DNA from: Xestospongia bergquistia | Lineage: Eukaryota; Porifera; Demospongiae; Haplosclerida; Petrosiidae | DNA length: 64,000 bases | Direction: 5' to 3' | Assembly (NCBI GenBank): GCA_963965975.1 | Contig: OZ014412.1 | Span: forward strand, 6,388,501 to 6,452,500 | In this document: piece by piece, positions 1 to 36,500 of the stretch | How positions within the stretch are numbered: the stretch's first letter is position 1 | Layout of the letters: every line of letters begins with the position of its first letter | The notes under the pieces: generated by a model | Databases searched by the model: none | Told to the model about the DNA's origin: nothing | Seen by the model: the letters and a program-made list of their open reading frames with translations, nothing else | Made by a program: the position numbers and the translations under genes

Positions 1-657
1 GATGTTTATGTTATAAAATGCAATAAAGTCAAAAAAAAAAGAATTGTTAATTTTGTACTCGAATGTGAAGCTTAAATTAAACTGTTTGATGTTTGCACTT
101 AAAGTATATCAAAAATGTTTTAAGTAATGCTTCAATACTTTCACATATTTGTACTACATGCAGTGTTGTTGCAGTTTTTTCATTTTTTATTTTTAGTTAT
201 TAATAGTTACTTTATTGTCCTTGAATGACATTTTAGTTAGTTATTTTTAGTTTTACTATCTATGTATCTATCATAACAATCTTAATTAGTTCATAGTTTT
301 CCCAGTACTTGCCCTATGTCTAATCCAGTATAAAGACATTCATTATGGCACAATCAAGAATGTTTAGTTACAAGTATACGTGAGACAATACACATATACA
401 TCTGTTATCATAATTCTTTCAAATATGCTTTACTACATTATGGTTAGTGGTGATAAGGTATGGCTTTATTTACTGAATATACCACATAATGTCATTAATC
501 AGTATACAAGTAAATATTTTAGGTATATCAAATTATATTTCTATAATTTGTTACTCAAACAATGACAATTGGAATGCTTTTGTTCAATCATAAGCAAGTC
601 CTATTCTAATTAGAGCCCAGTTGTTTTGGGAATTTAATAATTCATAATCATATGAAC
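1..657. other. Non-coding AT-rich stretch (probable COPA intron)
   Basis: I see no convincing coding exon here. If the COPA exon at 658-845 is spliced normally, this is intron sequence of that minus-strand gene. Around 190-260 there is a run rich in TTAGTTA/TTTTTAGTT. The same motif family (TTAACTAAAACTAAAA on the other strand) recurs near 45930, 51950 and 58690, so it looks like a dispersed repeat. Confidence 0.45.
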
Positions 658-1328
658 CTTAATTTTATAATCGTCACCACCGGAGACAAACAGAGGCTGA
701 CTCATGTGGAAATTGATGCCACGAACAGGCCCATCATGTTCGTCAAACCTTTCAATTAGGGAGCACATCCGATAGTCCCACAACTGGATGGCCCCATTAT
801 GAAGACTGGTTAAAATCCATGGCCGAGAAGGATGAAATGATAAACCTACAAGTAAAAGGTTGAATAGTTGACAGCTTTAGTCAATATTAGTATTGTGACA
901 ACTATTGTACTAGTAATAATATAATATATCACGTATCATACTACACAAAATTCAATATTACAATATTTATATTTACATTTTAAAATAGAATGAAATGATA
1001 CAACACCTGACTTCAGATCAGTTGGTATATTTGTATTAGATTTTCAATTAACAACAATAAATTTGATATGCAGGAAGATAGTTGGGCTTTAATTAGAATA
1101 ACCACATGTCAGGTTTTCTCCAAAATTTAACAATACATTTTGTCTACATGTGCATGTAGTGTATGTTCTAATGCAATGCAGTATTGAAGATAGTATGCTT
1201 AACTATTTTATTGTATATCACTAGCAGAGTTAACATTGTCTTTGACTTTATGTCACCATTTATTAGTTCCTAGTTTCATTGTTCTCACCTTTCACTCGAT
1301 GACTTTTACTCTCAAATTTGATCAACAT
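658..1328 (-). CDS. COPA: Coatomer subunit alpha, first two coding exons (partial)
   Basis: Alpha subunit of the COPI vesicle coat, acting in Golgi-to-ER and intra-Golgi transport. Exon 1 (1328 down to 1289) encodes [14 protein letters not shown] and exon 2 (845 down to 658) starts the WD40 propeller: [18 protein letters not shown], then [20 protein letters not shown], then [20 protein letters not shown]. This matches the highly conserved N-terminus of COPA in order and spacing. The intron 846-1288 has a gtgaga donor and a tgtag acceptor, and the split Gly codon is restored (40 + 188 nt). The exon ends after DDYKIK with a gttcat donor, which is weak but in phase. The remaining 1,100 or so residues lie beyond the window edge. 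The gene is divergent from the Ig gene at 1583. Confidence 0.9.
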
Positions 1329-1582
1329 GATTATTCAAGAATAACTGGAGCCTATTCTGTCTCCTTACCCCAAAATTTGATCACAATGGATCACCCACAG
1401 ACACGTCACAAAGAACAGTTTACGGAGTTAGTCTAGTATACGGAAAAACTCGGGGTTCGACAAGAGTATAAAAATTTCGGACCCAGATTTCCATCCGCCG
1501 GCATTGCAACGAATTGTTTTAGTTAGTTTGTTTTGTTGCCTCTGGGTTTAGTTTAGGTCAGTTGTTTATCTACAGCAGAAGT
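1329..1582. promoter_or_regulatory. Shared bidirectional promoter interval, COPA / giant Ig gene
   Basis: Only 254 bp separate the ATG of COPA (minus) from the ATG of the Ig gene (plus). The interval is less AT-rich than its surroundings, with CG-containing stretches near 1437-1510, and must carry both 5' leaders and core promoters. I recognise no TATA box. Confidence 0.55.
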
Positions 1583-27137
<25,555 letters not shown>

Positions 27138-27292
27138 TTTAGACAAGTTTAAAGAAATCTTTCAATTTTTTATAATGAAATTTTATCTATCTTCTTTATT
27201 ATATATGTATCTATGAATTTTTCATATTCTTTCTAACTTGTGACTTTTCTGTACTAGTCATACTTACATATTTACATTTCCTTCAAAGTAAA
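27138..27292. other. Convergent 3' intergenic spacer, Ig gene / REXO2
   Basis: Only 155 bp lie between the two stop codons. A minus-strand AATAAA (27195-27200) is a good poly(A) signal for REXO2, placed inside what must be the Ig gene 3' UTR, so the two transcripts probably overlap at their 3' ends. Confidence 0.5.
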
Positions 27293-28580
27293 TTATTTGA
27301 ATATTGATGATCGATAGTATTTTAATTCTTCAATACTCTCTTTTATATCTTCTAGTGCTCTAAAAAAATGAGTTGAGTAATATCTTCAGTAACTTAGAAA
27401 ACTCTCTCTCTCTCCATGATATAGCCCTGTAGTGACTACTAGTGGGTACAGACAATTAATGAGTCCTCTATTGAAAGAGGACTACCCATATCACAACTTG
27501 TAAGGATCAGATGTAAATGTTACATTAAAAGAAGTTAGTCTCCTTCCTTCCCCCCCCCCTTCTATCTCTCTCTCTATCTCTGATGACTTACCTATGTTTC
27601 TGACTTTTCTTAGGTGCAAATGAAAATTGTTTAGGGTACCACCTCCTAATCAAAATACAAGTACCAATTACATTGCTAACATTACAAACAATTGTACATT
27701 TATACCTGCATAATTCTTTAACTGTACTGACATCAACAACACGATAGTGCAAGTGTCCAATAAATTTTGGCATATATTTTGTTAAGAACATCTTATCAAA
27801 TTGAACAGAGTTGCCAGCCAGTGGACATTTGCCTTCAGGTGTGTAGTTTTTAACAAAGTCTAACATAATCTGTTCTGTCTCTTGTAATGAAGTATGTGAC
27901 TGCCAGCAAGATAAAGTCAAGCCTGACTGGAGGGAGAGAGAGAGAGAGAGAGAGAGAGGATATACAGATGGATGAATGGATTAACAAAGCTTGAATGGAT
28001 GACTAGACAAAATGATAGGTAATATAAATAGGTAATACTGGGAGAAGGATAATGGATGAACAAAACTAAGTCATAAACAAACTCCTAGTGCCTGTACTTA
28101 CTTTATCATGATGTTGCTGAGACCATTCTTCCATTGACGTCAGAACAGATTCTGGATGATGAATGCAAATATTAGGACCCTGCATAAAAATGAATAGAAA
28201 TTAGTTAAATAGAGATACTAACCTCTGCAACAATATTGAGTTGACCATCAGTAATAATGCAAGCCATTTCTAATATAGTGCATTTATTAACATCCAAACC
28301 TGTTACATTATAGCAAAACATGATACCAATGTATTATAACAATAAAGCAATACTTTACAATATACTATACTGTTGAAAATGTGATCATGTGGGCGTCATG
28401 TGTACAGTATCATGTTTTACTCACCAGTCATCTACAGAAAGGATGTTTATTTAAAAAAGATAAAGTATGCAATGACATAACACAATCATTATACAATAAA
28501 ATAAGAATGATTATTATTGTGCAGCTGCTAATGACAGTAATCCTCACTTCCAAATCAACCCAAATTAATTTATCAGACAT
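27293..28580 (-). CDS. REXO2: Oligoribonuclease (REXO2 / Orn), 7 exons, 178 aa
   Basis: 3'-5' exonuclease that degrades 2-5-nt RNA fragments (mitochondrial/cytosolic). Exons in gene order: 28580-28548, 28431-28425 (7 nt), 28299-28223, 28179-28102, 27926-27706, 27645-27592, 27359-27293; total 537 nt, exactly in frame. DEDDh catalytic residues are visible: WVDLE + MTGLD (Asp, Glu), IITDGQLNI (Asp), [15 protein letters not shown] (Asp) and HRALED (His, Asp). [20 protein letters not shown] is almost identical to the animal family. The coding start [11 protein letters not shown] lacks a mitochondrial leader; the frame stays open upstream but only with non-ATG starts. The C-terminus KYYRSSIFK ends where the bacterial enzyme ends and lacks the vertebrate tail. 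Divergent from CTU1. Confidence 0.93.
28425..28431 (-). other. REXO2: 7-nt microexon of REXO2 (ATGACTG)
   Basis: Flanked by ctgtag and gtgagt. It supplies Met-Thr-Gly(1st base), joining WVDLE (exon 1, phase 0) to GLDVNK (exon 3, phase 1) and restoring the invariant family motif DLEMTGLD. Skipping it would shift the frame. Confidence 0.85.
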
Positions 28581-28780
28581 TGTACATGCATCACTGAGAA
28601 AGAGTCTCTGTATTAAAACAATCCCAGAATTCTTCCAGTACTTAAATCCCTTGGAGATCTGCAAGATACAAATTTAATAACTTGGAGTTGGAAGCAGTAT
28701 ATACCAATTTTCCAAGACACAACATGCCAAATAGGCTGGTTAGCCCCACCTACAATCTGCCACACCCACGTGGTGCAATC
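28581..28780. promoter_or_regulatory. Bidirectional promoter interval, REXO2 / CTU1
   Basis: About 140-200 bp separate the divergent starts, depending on which CTU1 ATG is used (28724 or 28781). A CACGTG palindrome lies at 28767-28772. If translation starts at 28781, this E-box-like site is in the 5' leader or core promoter. Confidence 0.5.
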
Positions 28781-29971
28781 ATGGCTGTCAAGTGTAAGAC
28801 TTGTGAAGGTCAAAGAGCTGCGATCAAACGTCCTAAAACTGGAGATGCTCTGTGTCGTGAGTGTTTCTTTCAAGCATTTGAAACTGAAGTCCATCATACA
28901 ATTGTTAACAACAATCTCTTCAAGAAAGGAGAGCTAGTTGCCATAGCAGCTAGTGGAGGAAAAGACTCTACTGTACTGGCTTATGTAATGAAGGTTTTAA
29001 ATGAACGTTATGATTATGGCCTCAAACTTGTTTTGTTATCAGTAGATGAAGGAATCACCGGTTACCGTGACGACTCGTTGGAAAGCGTGAAGAGGAATCA
29101 AGACCAGTTTGGTCTACCACTAAAAGTGGTTTCTTATAAAGACCTCTACGGTTGGACAATGGATGCTATTGTACAACAAATAGGACTGAAAAATAACTGT
29201 ACCTTTTGTGGTGTGTTCCGTCGGCAGGCGTTAGATCGTGGAGCCCTTCTCCTCAAAGTAGACAAGATTGTCACTGGGCATAATGCTGATGACATAGCTG
29301 AGACTGTCCTGATGAATATCCTTCGTGGAGATATAGCCAGATTACAGCGATGTACTGATATAGTTACTGGTACAGAGGGTGCTATCCCTCGCTCTAAACC
29401 ATTTAAGTACACATATGAGAAAGAAATAGTCATGTATGCATACTTCAAGAAATTAGATTATTTTTCTACAGAGTGCATCTATTCTCCTAATGCTTATCGA
29501 GGTCATGCCAGAACTTACCTCAAAGACCTCGAAGCCATTAGACCTAGTACTATCATTGATATTATTCATTCTGGTGATAGTATAGGAGTAAAATCGGATG
29601 TAAAAATGCCTGTCCAAGGTACCTGCACAAGATGTGGCTATATATCTAGTCAACCCTTATGTAAAGCTTGCATATTATTGGAGGGTTTAAACAGAGGCCT
29701 TCCGCGACTTGGGATAGGTAAGGCTACTGGTAGCAATCTCACTGAACACATCAAGAAATTAGAATTAAAGGAAAGTTTTGAAGGAGAAGGAAAGATAACA
29801 GAGAAGAGGGAAAAGCTAGCAGGTTTATTATCTGAATCTCGAGAGCTAGCAGAAAGGTCACAATGTGAGTGTAGTAGAACTGAAGGCAGTTGCCTTACAA
29901 CACAAAACAACACTAAAAATCACCAGCCTAATACTACTGACTTTGAAAAAAGACTAAGTCTTGACTTTTAA
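28781..29971 (+). CDS. CTU1: Cytoplasmic tRNA 2-thiolation protein 1
   Basis: Catalytic subunit of the CTU1-CTU2 complex that makes 2-thiouridine at wobble U34 of tRNA Lys/Glu/Gln with URM1 as sulphur donor. 396 aa, one exon. N-terminal zinc motif [24 protein letters not shown]-loop [33 protein letters not shown], the catalytic region [35 protein letters not shown], and the C-terminal zinc motif [16 protein letters not shown] followed by [16 protein letters not shown] chose the ATG at 28781 (MAVKCKTC) because it matches the family N-terminus; an in-frame ATG at 28724 would add 19 residues. The last 50 residues are a lineage-specific polar tail. Confidence 0.95.
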   Translation: MAVKCKTCEGQRAAIKRPKTGDALCRECFFQAFETEVHHTIVNNNLFKKGELVAIAASGGKDSTVLAYVMKVLNERYDYGLKLVLLSVDEGITGYRDDSLESVKRNQDQFGLPLKVVSYKDLYGWTMDAIVQQIGLKNNCTFCGVFRRQALDRGALLLKVDKIVTGHNADDIAETVLMNILRGDIARLQRCTDIVTGTEGAIPRSKPFKYTYEKEIVMYAYFKKLDYFSTECIYSPNAYRGHARTYLKDLEAIRPSTIIDIIHSGDSIGVKSDVKMPVQGTCTRCGYISSQPLCKACILLEGLNRGLPRLGIGKATGSNLTEHIKKLELKESFEGEGKITEKREKLAGLLSESRELAERSQCECSRTEGSCLTTQNNTKNHQPNTTDFEKRLSLDF

Positions 29972-30581
29972 TGTCTTGTTCTAAAACTATTTATCTGAAA
30001 CGCCATATCATATGCAATATCATACCATAATTATGTTAATAACTGTAGCAAGCTAAGAATTCATTTTGAAAGCTTATTAGACTAAGAATTGAGGACAAAT
30101 ATGCTAGCACTTTGATGTAATTAAATATGGTTTAGTTAATTAAAGCAATCAACAAAGCAATATACACATAATGATATGTTAAGCCAGAAGCCCATATGGT
30201 TGAGTCATGAAAGATTGTTTGGGCAACACATAAGGGCTTTTTCTTTTAATTTTAATTCAAGGATTGTCAGTAAAAATATTGAGAACCTATAATTAAAAAA
30301 TAAGACACCACATTAAAGATACAATGGAAGCTTGGTGTGCTTACGATTTCAGTTTTACTGACAATGATCTCCAAACCCAGTACAGCTTGTTTGAAGTGAG
30401 GACAAAAGCTCTCAAGCTAGGATTAACTCACCTTTGGACGAGACTTACCATGACTATGGTGGTTCTATAGCTAACAGGGAATCCTGGATACTAAGTATGT
30501 GGGCCTGCTGGTGAGTCTGTAGGATTGTATGAGCAACATATCCGCACTTTATTTTTTAAATGTAATAATATACAATGTATT
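29972..30581. other. Intergenic AT-rich sequence after CTU1
   Basis: No coding signal seen. The segments around 30200-30250 and 30520-30570 (gattgt.tg.gcaacata, then TTTTTCTTTTAATTTT or TTTATTTTTTAAA) resemble each other and may be remnants of one dispersed repeat. Confidence 0.35.
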
Positions 30582-30775
30582 CAAATAGAGGACTAATATA
30601 CTAGTACTTTGACATAATCAAATAGAGGACTAATATACTAGTACTTTGACATAATCAAATAGAGGACTAATATATTAGTACTCTGACATAATCAAATAGA
30701 GGACTAATATACTAGTACTCTGACATAATCAAATAGAGGACTAATATACTAGTACTTTGACATAATCAAATAGAG
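30582..30775 (+). repeat. 37-bp minisatellite, 5 full copies
   Basis: Unit starts CAAATAGAGGACTAATATAC and continues TAGTACTTTGACATAAT. Copies begin at 30582, 30619, 30656, 30693 and 30730, with a partial sixth at 30767. Copies differ by one or two substitutions (ACTTTG / ACTCTG, ATACT / ATATT). The period is exactly 37 bp with no indels. Confidence 0.95.
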
Positions 30776-30784
30776 GAAAAATAG

Positions 30785-30915
30785 TCTATAAAAATGTCAA
30801 GTATGCATTCTAAAACAAATATTCTAAAAAAGAAGTGCCTTTACATACTGTGAGAATGAGGTACCAAAGAGAATTGATTTTGCAAAAGACAAGTATGGTA
30901 GACCATATCCAGGTT
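30785..30915 (+). pseudogene. Degenerate fragment of POT/SLC15-like transporter (copy 1)
   Basis: AATGTCAAGTATGCATTC... through GACAAGTATGGTAGACCA parallels the segment at 31770-31885 (word order VKYAF, SAFTYWEN, VPKRID, KYG.PY) but carries TGA and frame breaks. One of three partial copies of the same central loop in this 2.5-kb area. Confidence 0.65.
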
Positions 30916-30994
30916 GGATTGTTTATCTAAGAAGCACTATAAATGCTGTGGTCACATGATTGTTGAGTAGATTGGTGATCCCAGTCTTGTTTTA

Positions 30995-32313
30995 TTGTTG
31001 TTAAATTGTCTGTTGATAGTGACCTCAAATATTGATTCTGAAGACAGAGCTTTATCAGTGACTCTTATTAATGATGACCAGAGAAAGGGGAGGAGACCAT
31101 ATCTTGTTAGATCTATGAAAACCTATTGGAAAGAAGTGAAGGCATGTATATTATCTCTACCATCCATTCTTTTCCTATTTTATACACTGCCTATGTCAAC
31201 GCTAATGTATCTGGTATTAAATGATATTGCTCATGATATTGCAGCACCTCCAGATCAATTCTGTATACGTTCTTATAATAAAATTTATTGTACTTATTCA
31301 TTCCATTAGCTGGATGGATAGCAGATACTAAGATTGGTCGTGGAAAGGCCATTTATATCAATCTGTAGTTTGGATGGATAGGTACATTGCTTCAAAGTTT
31401 GAGTAGCTGTTTTCAGTACAGTTCATGTGGAACTTTAGCTTCAGTTGGCAAATATAGCGTATCATCATTGGCACTAATTTTTCTGTTGATATATTTAGCC
31501 TTTTGTTATGCTAATACACTAGCATATGGTATAGACCAGCTTATAGTAGCTCCTAGTGCTAAACTCTATGCTTTCATATACTGGTATGTCTGGGGTATGT
31601 TTATCGGAGGCACCCCATCCTTTATTGCAAGTTATTTACCCATGGAACAGTACCAGACAGGAACGTTAGGTATAGCATTTGGTTTGTCTATCTTTATGTC
31701 TTTATTTCAAATTTCATTATAAATTTGAAACATGGCTGTTAATAATCCTTACAGAACAGTCTACAATGTTGTCAAGTATGCATTTCAAAACAAGTACCCT
31801 AAAAACAGAAGTGCCTTTACATACTGGGAGAACAATGTACCAAAGAGAATTGATTTTGGTAAAGAAAAGTATGGTGAACCATATGCACATGAAGAAGTTG
31901 AAAATGTTAAGACATTTTTTCGTATTTTAGCTGTTCTGGATGCATTGTCTCCTTCTCTGATAGCCTCAGATCCTTTTATTAATGAGATATCAGATTTTAT
32001 TAACCAATTTAAAGATGATGAGAAAGGTTTAAACAACTATGCTCCTTTTACTGTTTGGTTTATTGGTGATAATATTATCTTAATTGCTGTACCATTACTT
32101 GAGTTTGTTATTCTTCCTCTCTTCCCAAAGTTAGAATATTTTCTTATTAACTCATTAAAAGGACTTAGTATTGCTATGATATGCTTAATACTATCAATAT
32201 TCTCAGTATTCTTGATAGACTTAATTGGTCGATTGATTCACATGAATAAAGATCACATTGGATGTTTTATAACATGGACATCAGGAGACCCTATAGTTAA
32301 TATTTCACATTGA
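30995..32313 (+). pseudogene. POT/SLC15-like proton-coupled peptide transporter, broken copy
   Basis: Pieces of an MFS transporter in order: a segment with one hydrophobic helix (30995-31306); LAGWIADTKIGRGKAIYINL then an in-frame TAG (about 31366) and FGWIGTLLQSLSSCFQYSSC; helices to 31722; then the hydrophilic loop NNPYRTVYNVVKYAF, RSAFTYWEN, RIDFGKEKYG, VENVKTFFRIL and two more helices to 32313. GWIAD and the KYAF / SAFTYWE / KYGGP-type loop are words I associate with animal POT-like proteins. Lesions: frame change near 31300, stop at 31366, frame change near 31715-31730. The C-terminal half is missing; at 32300 the sequence runs into an antisense SRCR remnant. Possible alternative: real introns I misplace, but no good splice sites fall at the breaks. 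Confidence 0.65.
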
Positions 32314-32663
32314 ACATTATCTAATAATAATGGGCCACTTCCCTGATCAAAGTAAGCATTTAGTCTAGCATCAGCGTCTAAAGTAGAAAAAAAACTAACA
32401 GCTACTGAAAAACCTTTAGTCTTAATTCTGTATTAGTTAAATGTTAGTGACTATAGCTTCTTGTCACATTAGCATTATAAACTGTATTATGATGTTATTT
32501 TATAGATGACTATCATATACTTACCAGACGTAGGATAGTTCAGCATTCTACATATAATCTTAGCATTATTATTATCCCAGCTGTCATCACATACAGTATC
32601 CCATGTGTTATTAACACACAATTCTACACGACCTACCAGAGCCACCAACAAGACAAACATCAC
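32307..32663 (-). pseudogene. SRCR-domain remnant, two exons
   Basis: Reading the minus strand, exon 32663-32525 gives VCLVGGSG then, after a 4-nt insertion (AGGT repeated), [20 protein letters not shown] and [14 protein letters not shown] before a gtaagt donor. Exon 32377-32307 gives DADARLNAYFDQGSGPLLLD + NVQC and then diverges. This is the scavenger-receptor cysteine-rich (group A) pattern. The frameshift and the lost C-terminal part make it a pseudogene fragment. It is sandwiched between two sense-strand transporter fragments. Confidence 0.75.
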
Positions 32664-33209
32664 CTACAGAACAGTCTATATAAATGTCAAGTATGCATTC
32701 AAAAACAAGTATTACAAAAAAGGAAGTGCCTTTACATACTGGGAGAATGAGGTAACAAATAGAATTTATTTGCTAAAGACAAAAATGGTGGACAATATCC
32801 ACACGAGAAGTTGAAAATGTAAAGACCTTTTTATATTTTAGATGTCTTATCTGCACTGTCTCCTTGTCTAATAGTATCAGATCCTTTATTAATGGAATAT
32901 GGAAATCAGATTTTGTTAACCATTATAACAATTATGAGAAACGTTTAAATGGCAATGCTCCTTTTACTGTTTGGTGTATTGGTGATCTTAATTGCTACTC
33001 CATTACTTAAGTTTTTTTATTCTTCCTCTCATCTCATTTGGTTTTTACAAGCTATTTACATTGATATTGGCTCTCCAATTACTTTGGTGCTTCATTATGG
33101 ATATGTTATTAATGAAGCTGGAATTATGTCATGTATGATATGGTTTTCACTTCTGTTAGGACTTATAGCTATTATTAGCTTAATAGTATACACTTCAGTA
33201 GCTCATTGA
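32640..33209 (+). pseudogene. POT/SLC15-like transporter fragment (copy 3)
   Basis: [35 protein letters not shown] (32650-32790) repeats the loop of the copy at 31740. After frame breaks, 32949-33206 encodes hydrophobic helices (VLVILIATPLLKFF, GIMSCMIWFSLLLGLIAIIS). An AATAAA at 33315-33320 may be its old poly(A) signal. Confidence 0.6.
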
Positions 33210-33577
33210 TATGTCTTGAGGGTATAACATGATGACCATCTTGTGCAGCCATTGAGAGACGTTTTTACTATCTTTTGATGCAACGAGAGGTGGATGTTAC
33301 TAGTGGTTATTACCAATAAAGTGATTTTAAGAATAATTCTGAACTTTTAGTAATTTTTTCTTTCACTAGTATAACAATCTAATGTATAATCTGGAATCAT
33401 ATGATTGTACTATCCTATATTCTATTAAATTATAATTTCAATTTTTTAAGTGTAAGTTCAATTTTAACAAGAAATTGTACATTGATAAAAACATATGACA
33501 GGCATCATGTATAAAAATATAAGTGCATTCAAACACAAAATACATAAATTTACTAACTAGTACAAACTGCATTAAAA
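33210..33577. other. Intergenic spacer before GABA-B-like gene 1
   Basis: AT-rich, no coding signal recognised. Contains the 3' flank of the receptor gene (minus) and of the transporter fragment (plus). Confidence 0.4.
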
Positions 33578-36500
33578 CTACACTTCTTTTTCATTAATTT
33601 TTAATGGAGGTACTGACCCCTGCTCAGTCTGGTTCTAGAGTTAAATAGAGAAATGGTTTACTGAGTTTACTTCCAATAGTGTGAAAGAAAATTGTTGATA
33701 AATATATGGAGGGATGAAGCAGATTACAGTATCTATATTTGACACTTTGGGAACTTGGAAACTGTTCCTCCTTACTAAGTTTAGTTTTAGAAGGGTCTTA
33801 ATGGAGGATATCCAGAAATTTAGTATACTGAGATATGTGTACTGTCATACTTACTTCTTGTGTAATCACTTTATTTGATTCCAATTCTTTTATTCTAGCT
33901 CGTAGAGTGCTAATAGTCTCCTCTGCTGACTCATTAGCAGTTGTATTTCCATTATTTGTTGGATGATTTGTTGGCAGAGAATGACTAAAAACATTCTCTC
34001 CATTTGGATCAAGATATAGACTAACCATCTGTTAAGATTATATATGTAAAAAAATGAAATACAGATTCTAGTAAATAAAATTGGATTATACAATAATAAT
34101 AGGATTGATTCTTTAAATTTAGTGTAAATAAGTTTACTTAATTTATGGAAATAAGTCTTACCTTTGGAATGAACATAAGTCCCAAGAACAGAGTTGCATC
34201 TACCAGTAGAGCTAGTCCAAACATGGCAGCATACACATCATGATAAGTTTCAAGAGCAAATTGTGTCACTGCTAACAAGGCAAGTATAATACTGTTGACA
34301 TAGATAATGACAGCTATTTCCTTTGAGTCATTAAGAGCTTTAATTTTAACACGACGAATATGAAATACCATAAATATTGCTACTAGTTGTAACAATGCTT
34401 TGTATGTAAAGGAGACTGCTAGCCAAATTTGTGATCCACTCTGAGCACACACATAAATGAAGTTATTTACAAAGATACCATTAGTCTAGATACAATACAG
34501 AAAAAAATGTAAACATCAAGAAAACATAGCTTAATACATTCATAATTAGTCTCTCAATTCATCAATGAATTTTCTTCCACAAATTGTTTTTCAATAAATG
34601 GATACTGATAATGGATAATGTTTGTTTTGGAACATATGTGTCCTAGGCCTCAAATAACTTTATTCTATTGCTATATGAACTATTTAGAGAATGACTTTGT
34701 AACTATTAGTCATTTAATATAAAAAAATTCAGACCATTTTGCTGGTCAAAGATAATCACATAGCATAACAATGTATAACATATAACATATGGGAATTACT
34801 TACTGTTGTTGTCTGTGGATGTTGTGTGTCTGTTTTTTTTGTAGCTATCAGTCGTGATTGAGGAATGACAGATCCAACTAAAATAATGATCAAATCAATA
34901 GCCACTATAACTAACACAGCAACAAATAAAAACCAATCTTTTAATGCCTGAGAGAAAGAGTTTGTAGAGCACCATCTTGTTAATAAGTAACAAACCTTCT
35001 TTTGAGTAGTTGGATTATAGAAGATGTAATAAACTCTCCATGTTTTAGAAAGAATGACAGCAAAACAAAGAGTATATCCCAAAGAGAACAACCAAAATCG
35101 AATCTGTGTGAAAAAATGTTAGGGTTATTATAAACAACTTTTCAAAGACCTAATCAGTCTACTTTCAACTATAAAATCCAGACTAAAAGCATTGGTGATT
35201 AGAAATTAAGAATTTAGTGTTTAAAAACATTGAGTAATATCCATGTCAATTTTAAAATCGCAATTATTAACAATAGGGTGACGAAATGTATGCATTATGT
35301 CTTACATTACAGAAAGCAGTCTGTACATCCATTATTGTTGAGGAGTATACATAGAAATAGACACATATGTACATGAGAGCAGCCCCTACAATTATGAGAT
35401 AATTCAAATTGGGACTGGCAAGTTTGACAGCTCTAAAGAAAGAGGGAGGGATGGAGGAAGCAAGAGAGAATCAAATTAACATATATAATATCCAATTACT
35501 GACTTTTTATTTCTAAAGACAATATTAAATACAAGACATACTGCTACAAAGATGAGACCAACAAATGCTGCAATATCATAAATTATAATCAATGCTAGAT
35601 GATTTTGATGTATAGTCTCCTCTGGAAAACCATCATAAGGAGGAGTACCATCTAAAGGATAAAGTGTAGTGATACTAATAGGATATGTTGTCTGTACTAT
35701 AAGTGATATGGCAGTATATATTATACATTTCAAACTGAAGGATGCTATTTGTTATAACTTGGTGTCCTTTTTATCAGATATAAATATTAATACTAGTAGT
35801 AACTATTATGACAAGGCATTTGTGGTACATGTAACTATGAGATATTATAATATATACCTTTCCAAATTCGTTCGTTAGATTCACCAAGTTTGAATTTAAA
35901 AGTAGTTTCATTTGTACCGATAGTTATATAAGCTACTGTCTCTCGGAAAATGGACATATTTCTGGCTTTATAGGAAGAAATGAAGTCAATACTACAGATC
36001 AAATTATGCCATAGACACTTACTATCAGATATTCTGTATTGTCTGACAAGAAGAACATTGTCAAAACGACTACCATTTCTGTCAAACATAATGGGACCCT
36101 ATAATAAGAGTGAAGATTGATGAGAAATAGTGTAACAATGCTAGAATATTCAAAAATTTTTATTATATATGTTGTTAAAATCTTATATTAAAAAAAGTAA
36201 TAAGAACAACACATGCATATAGAAATGATTATACTGGGAAAGGAAATAATACACTGTATCTATTTGCTTGCAACTTCATATACTACTTACTGTTCCTGGC
36301 AAACCTGAAGTACTAACTATAGTTTCAGATACAACACGATAATAATAATGTTATTATTAACAAGGAGTCAAAACACCAATTTCACAATACTGGTTACTAT
36401 ACCAAGATTTTACCAAACTATATCTCTAAAATGGAAAAACATAACAGTCACTCAGCAGTTATGTCTAAAAATACTTTTAAGTTGTCATATAATGACATAT

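Noticed and set aside
380-565. 61-aa ORF and other short ORFs in the first 1.5 kb
   Set aside because: AT-rich composition gives such ORFs by chance; no similarity recognised and no splice support.
28381-28677. 98-aa plus-strand ORF before CTU1
   Set aside because: Antisense to REXO2 exons 1-2 and the intron between; no domain.
28682-28780. Longer CTU1 N-terminus from 28682
   Set aside because: That start is a TTG. The conserved protein starts at MAVKCKTC (28781); ATG 28724 remains possible.
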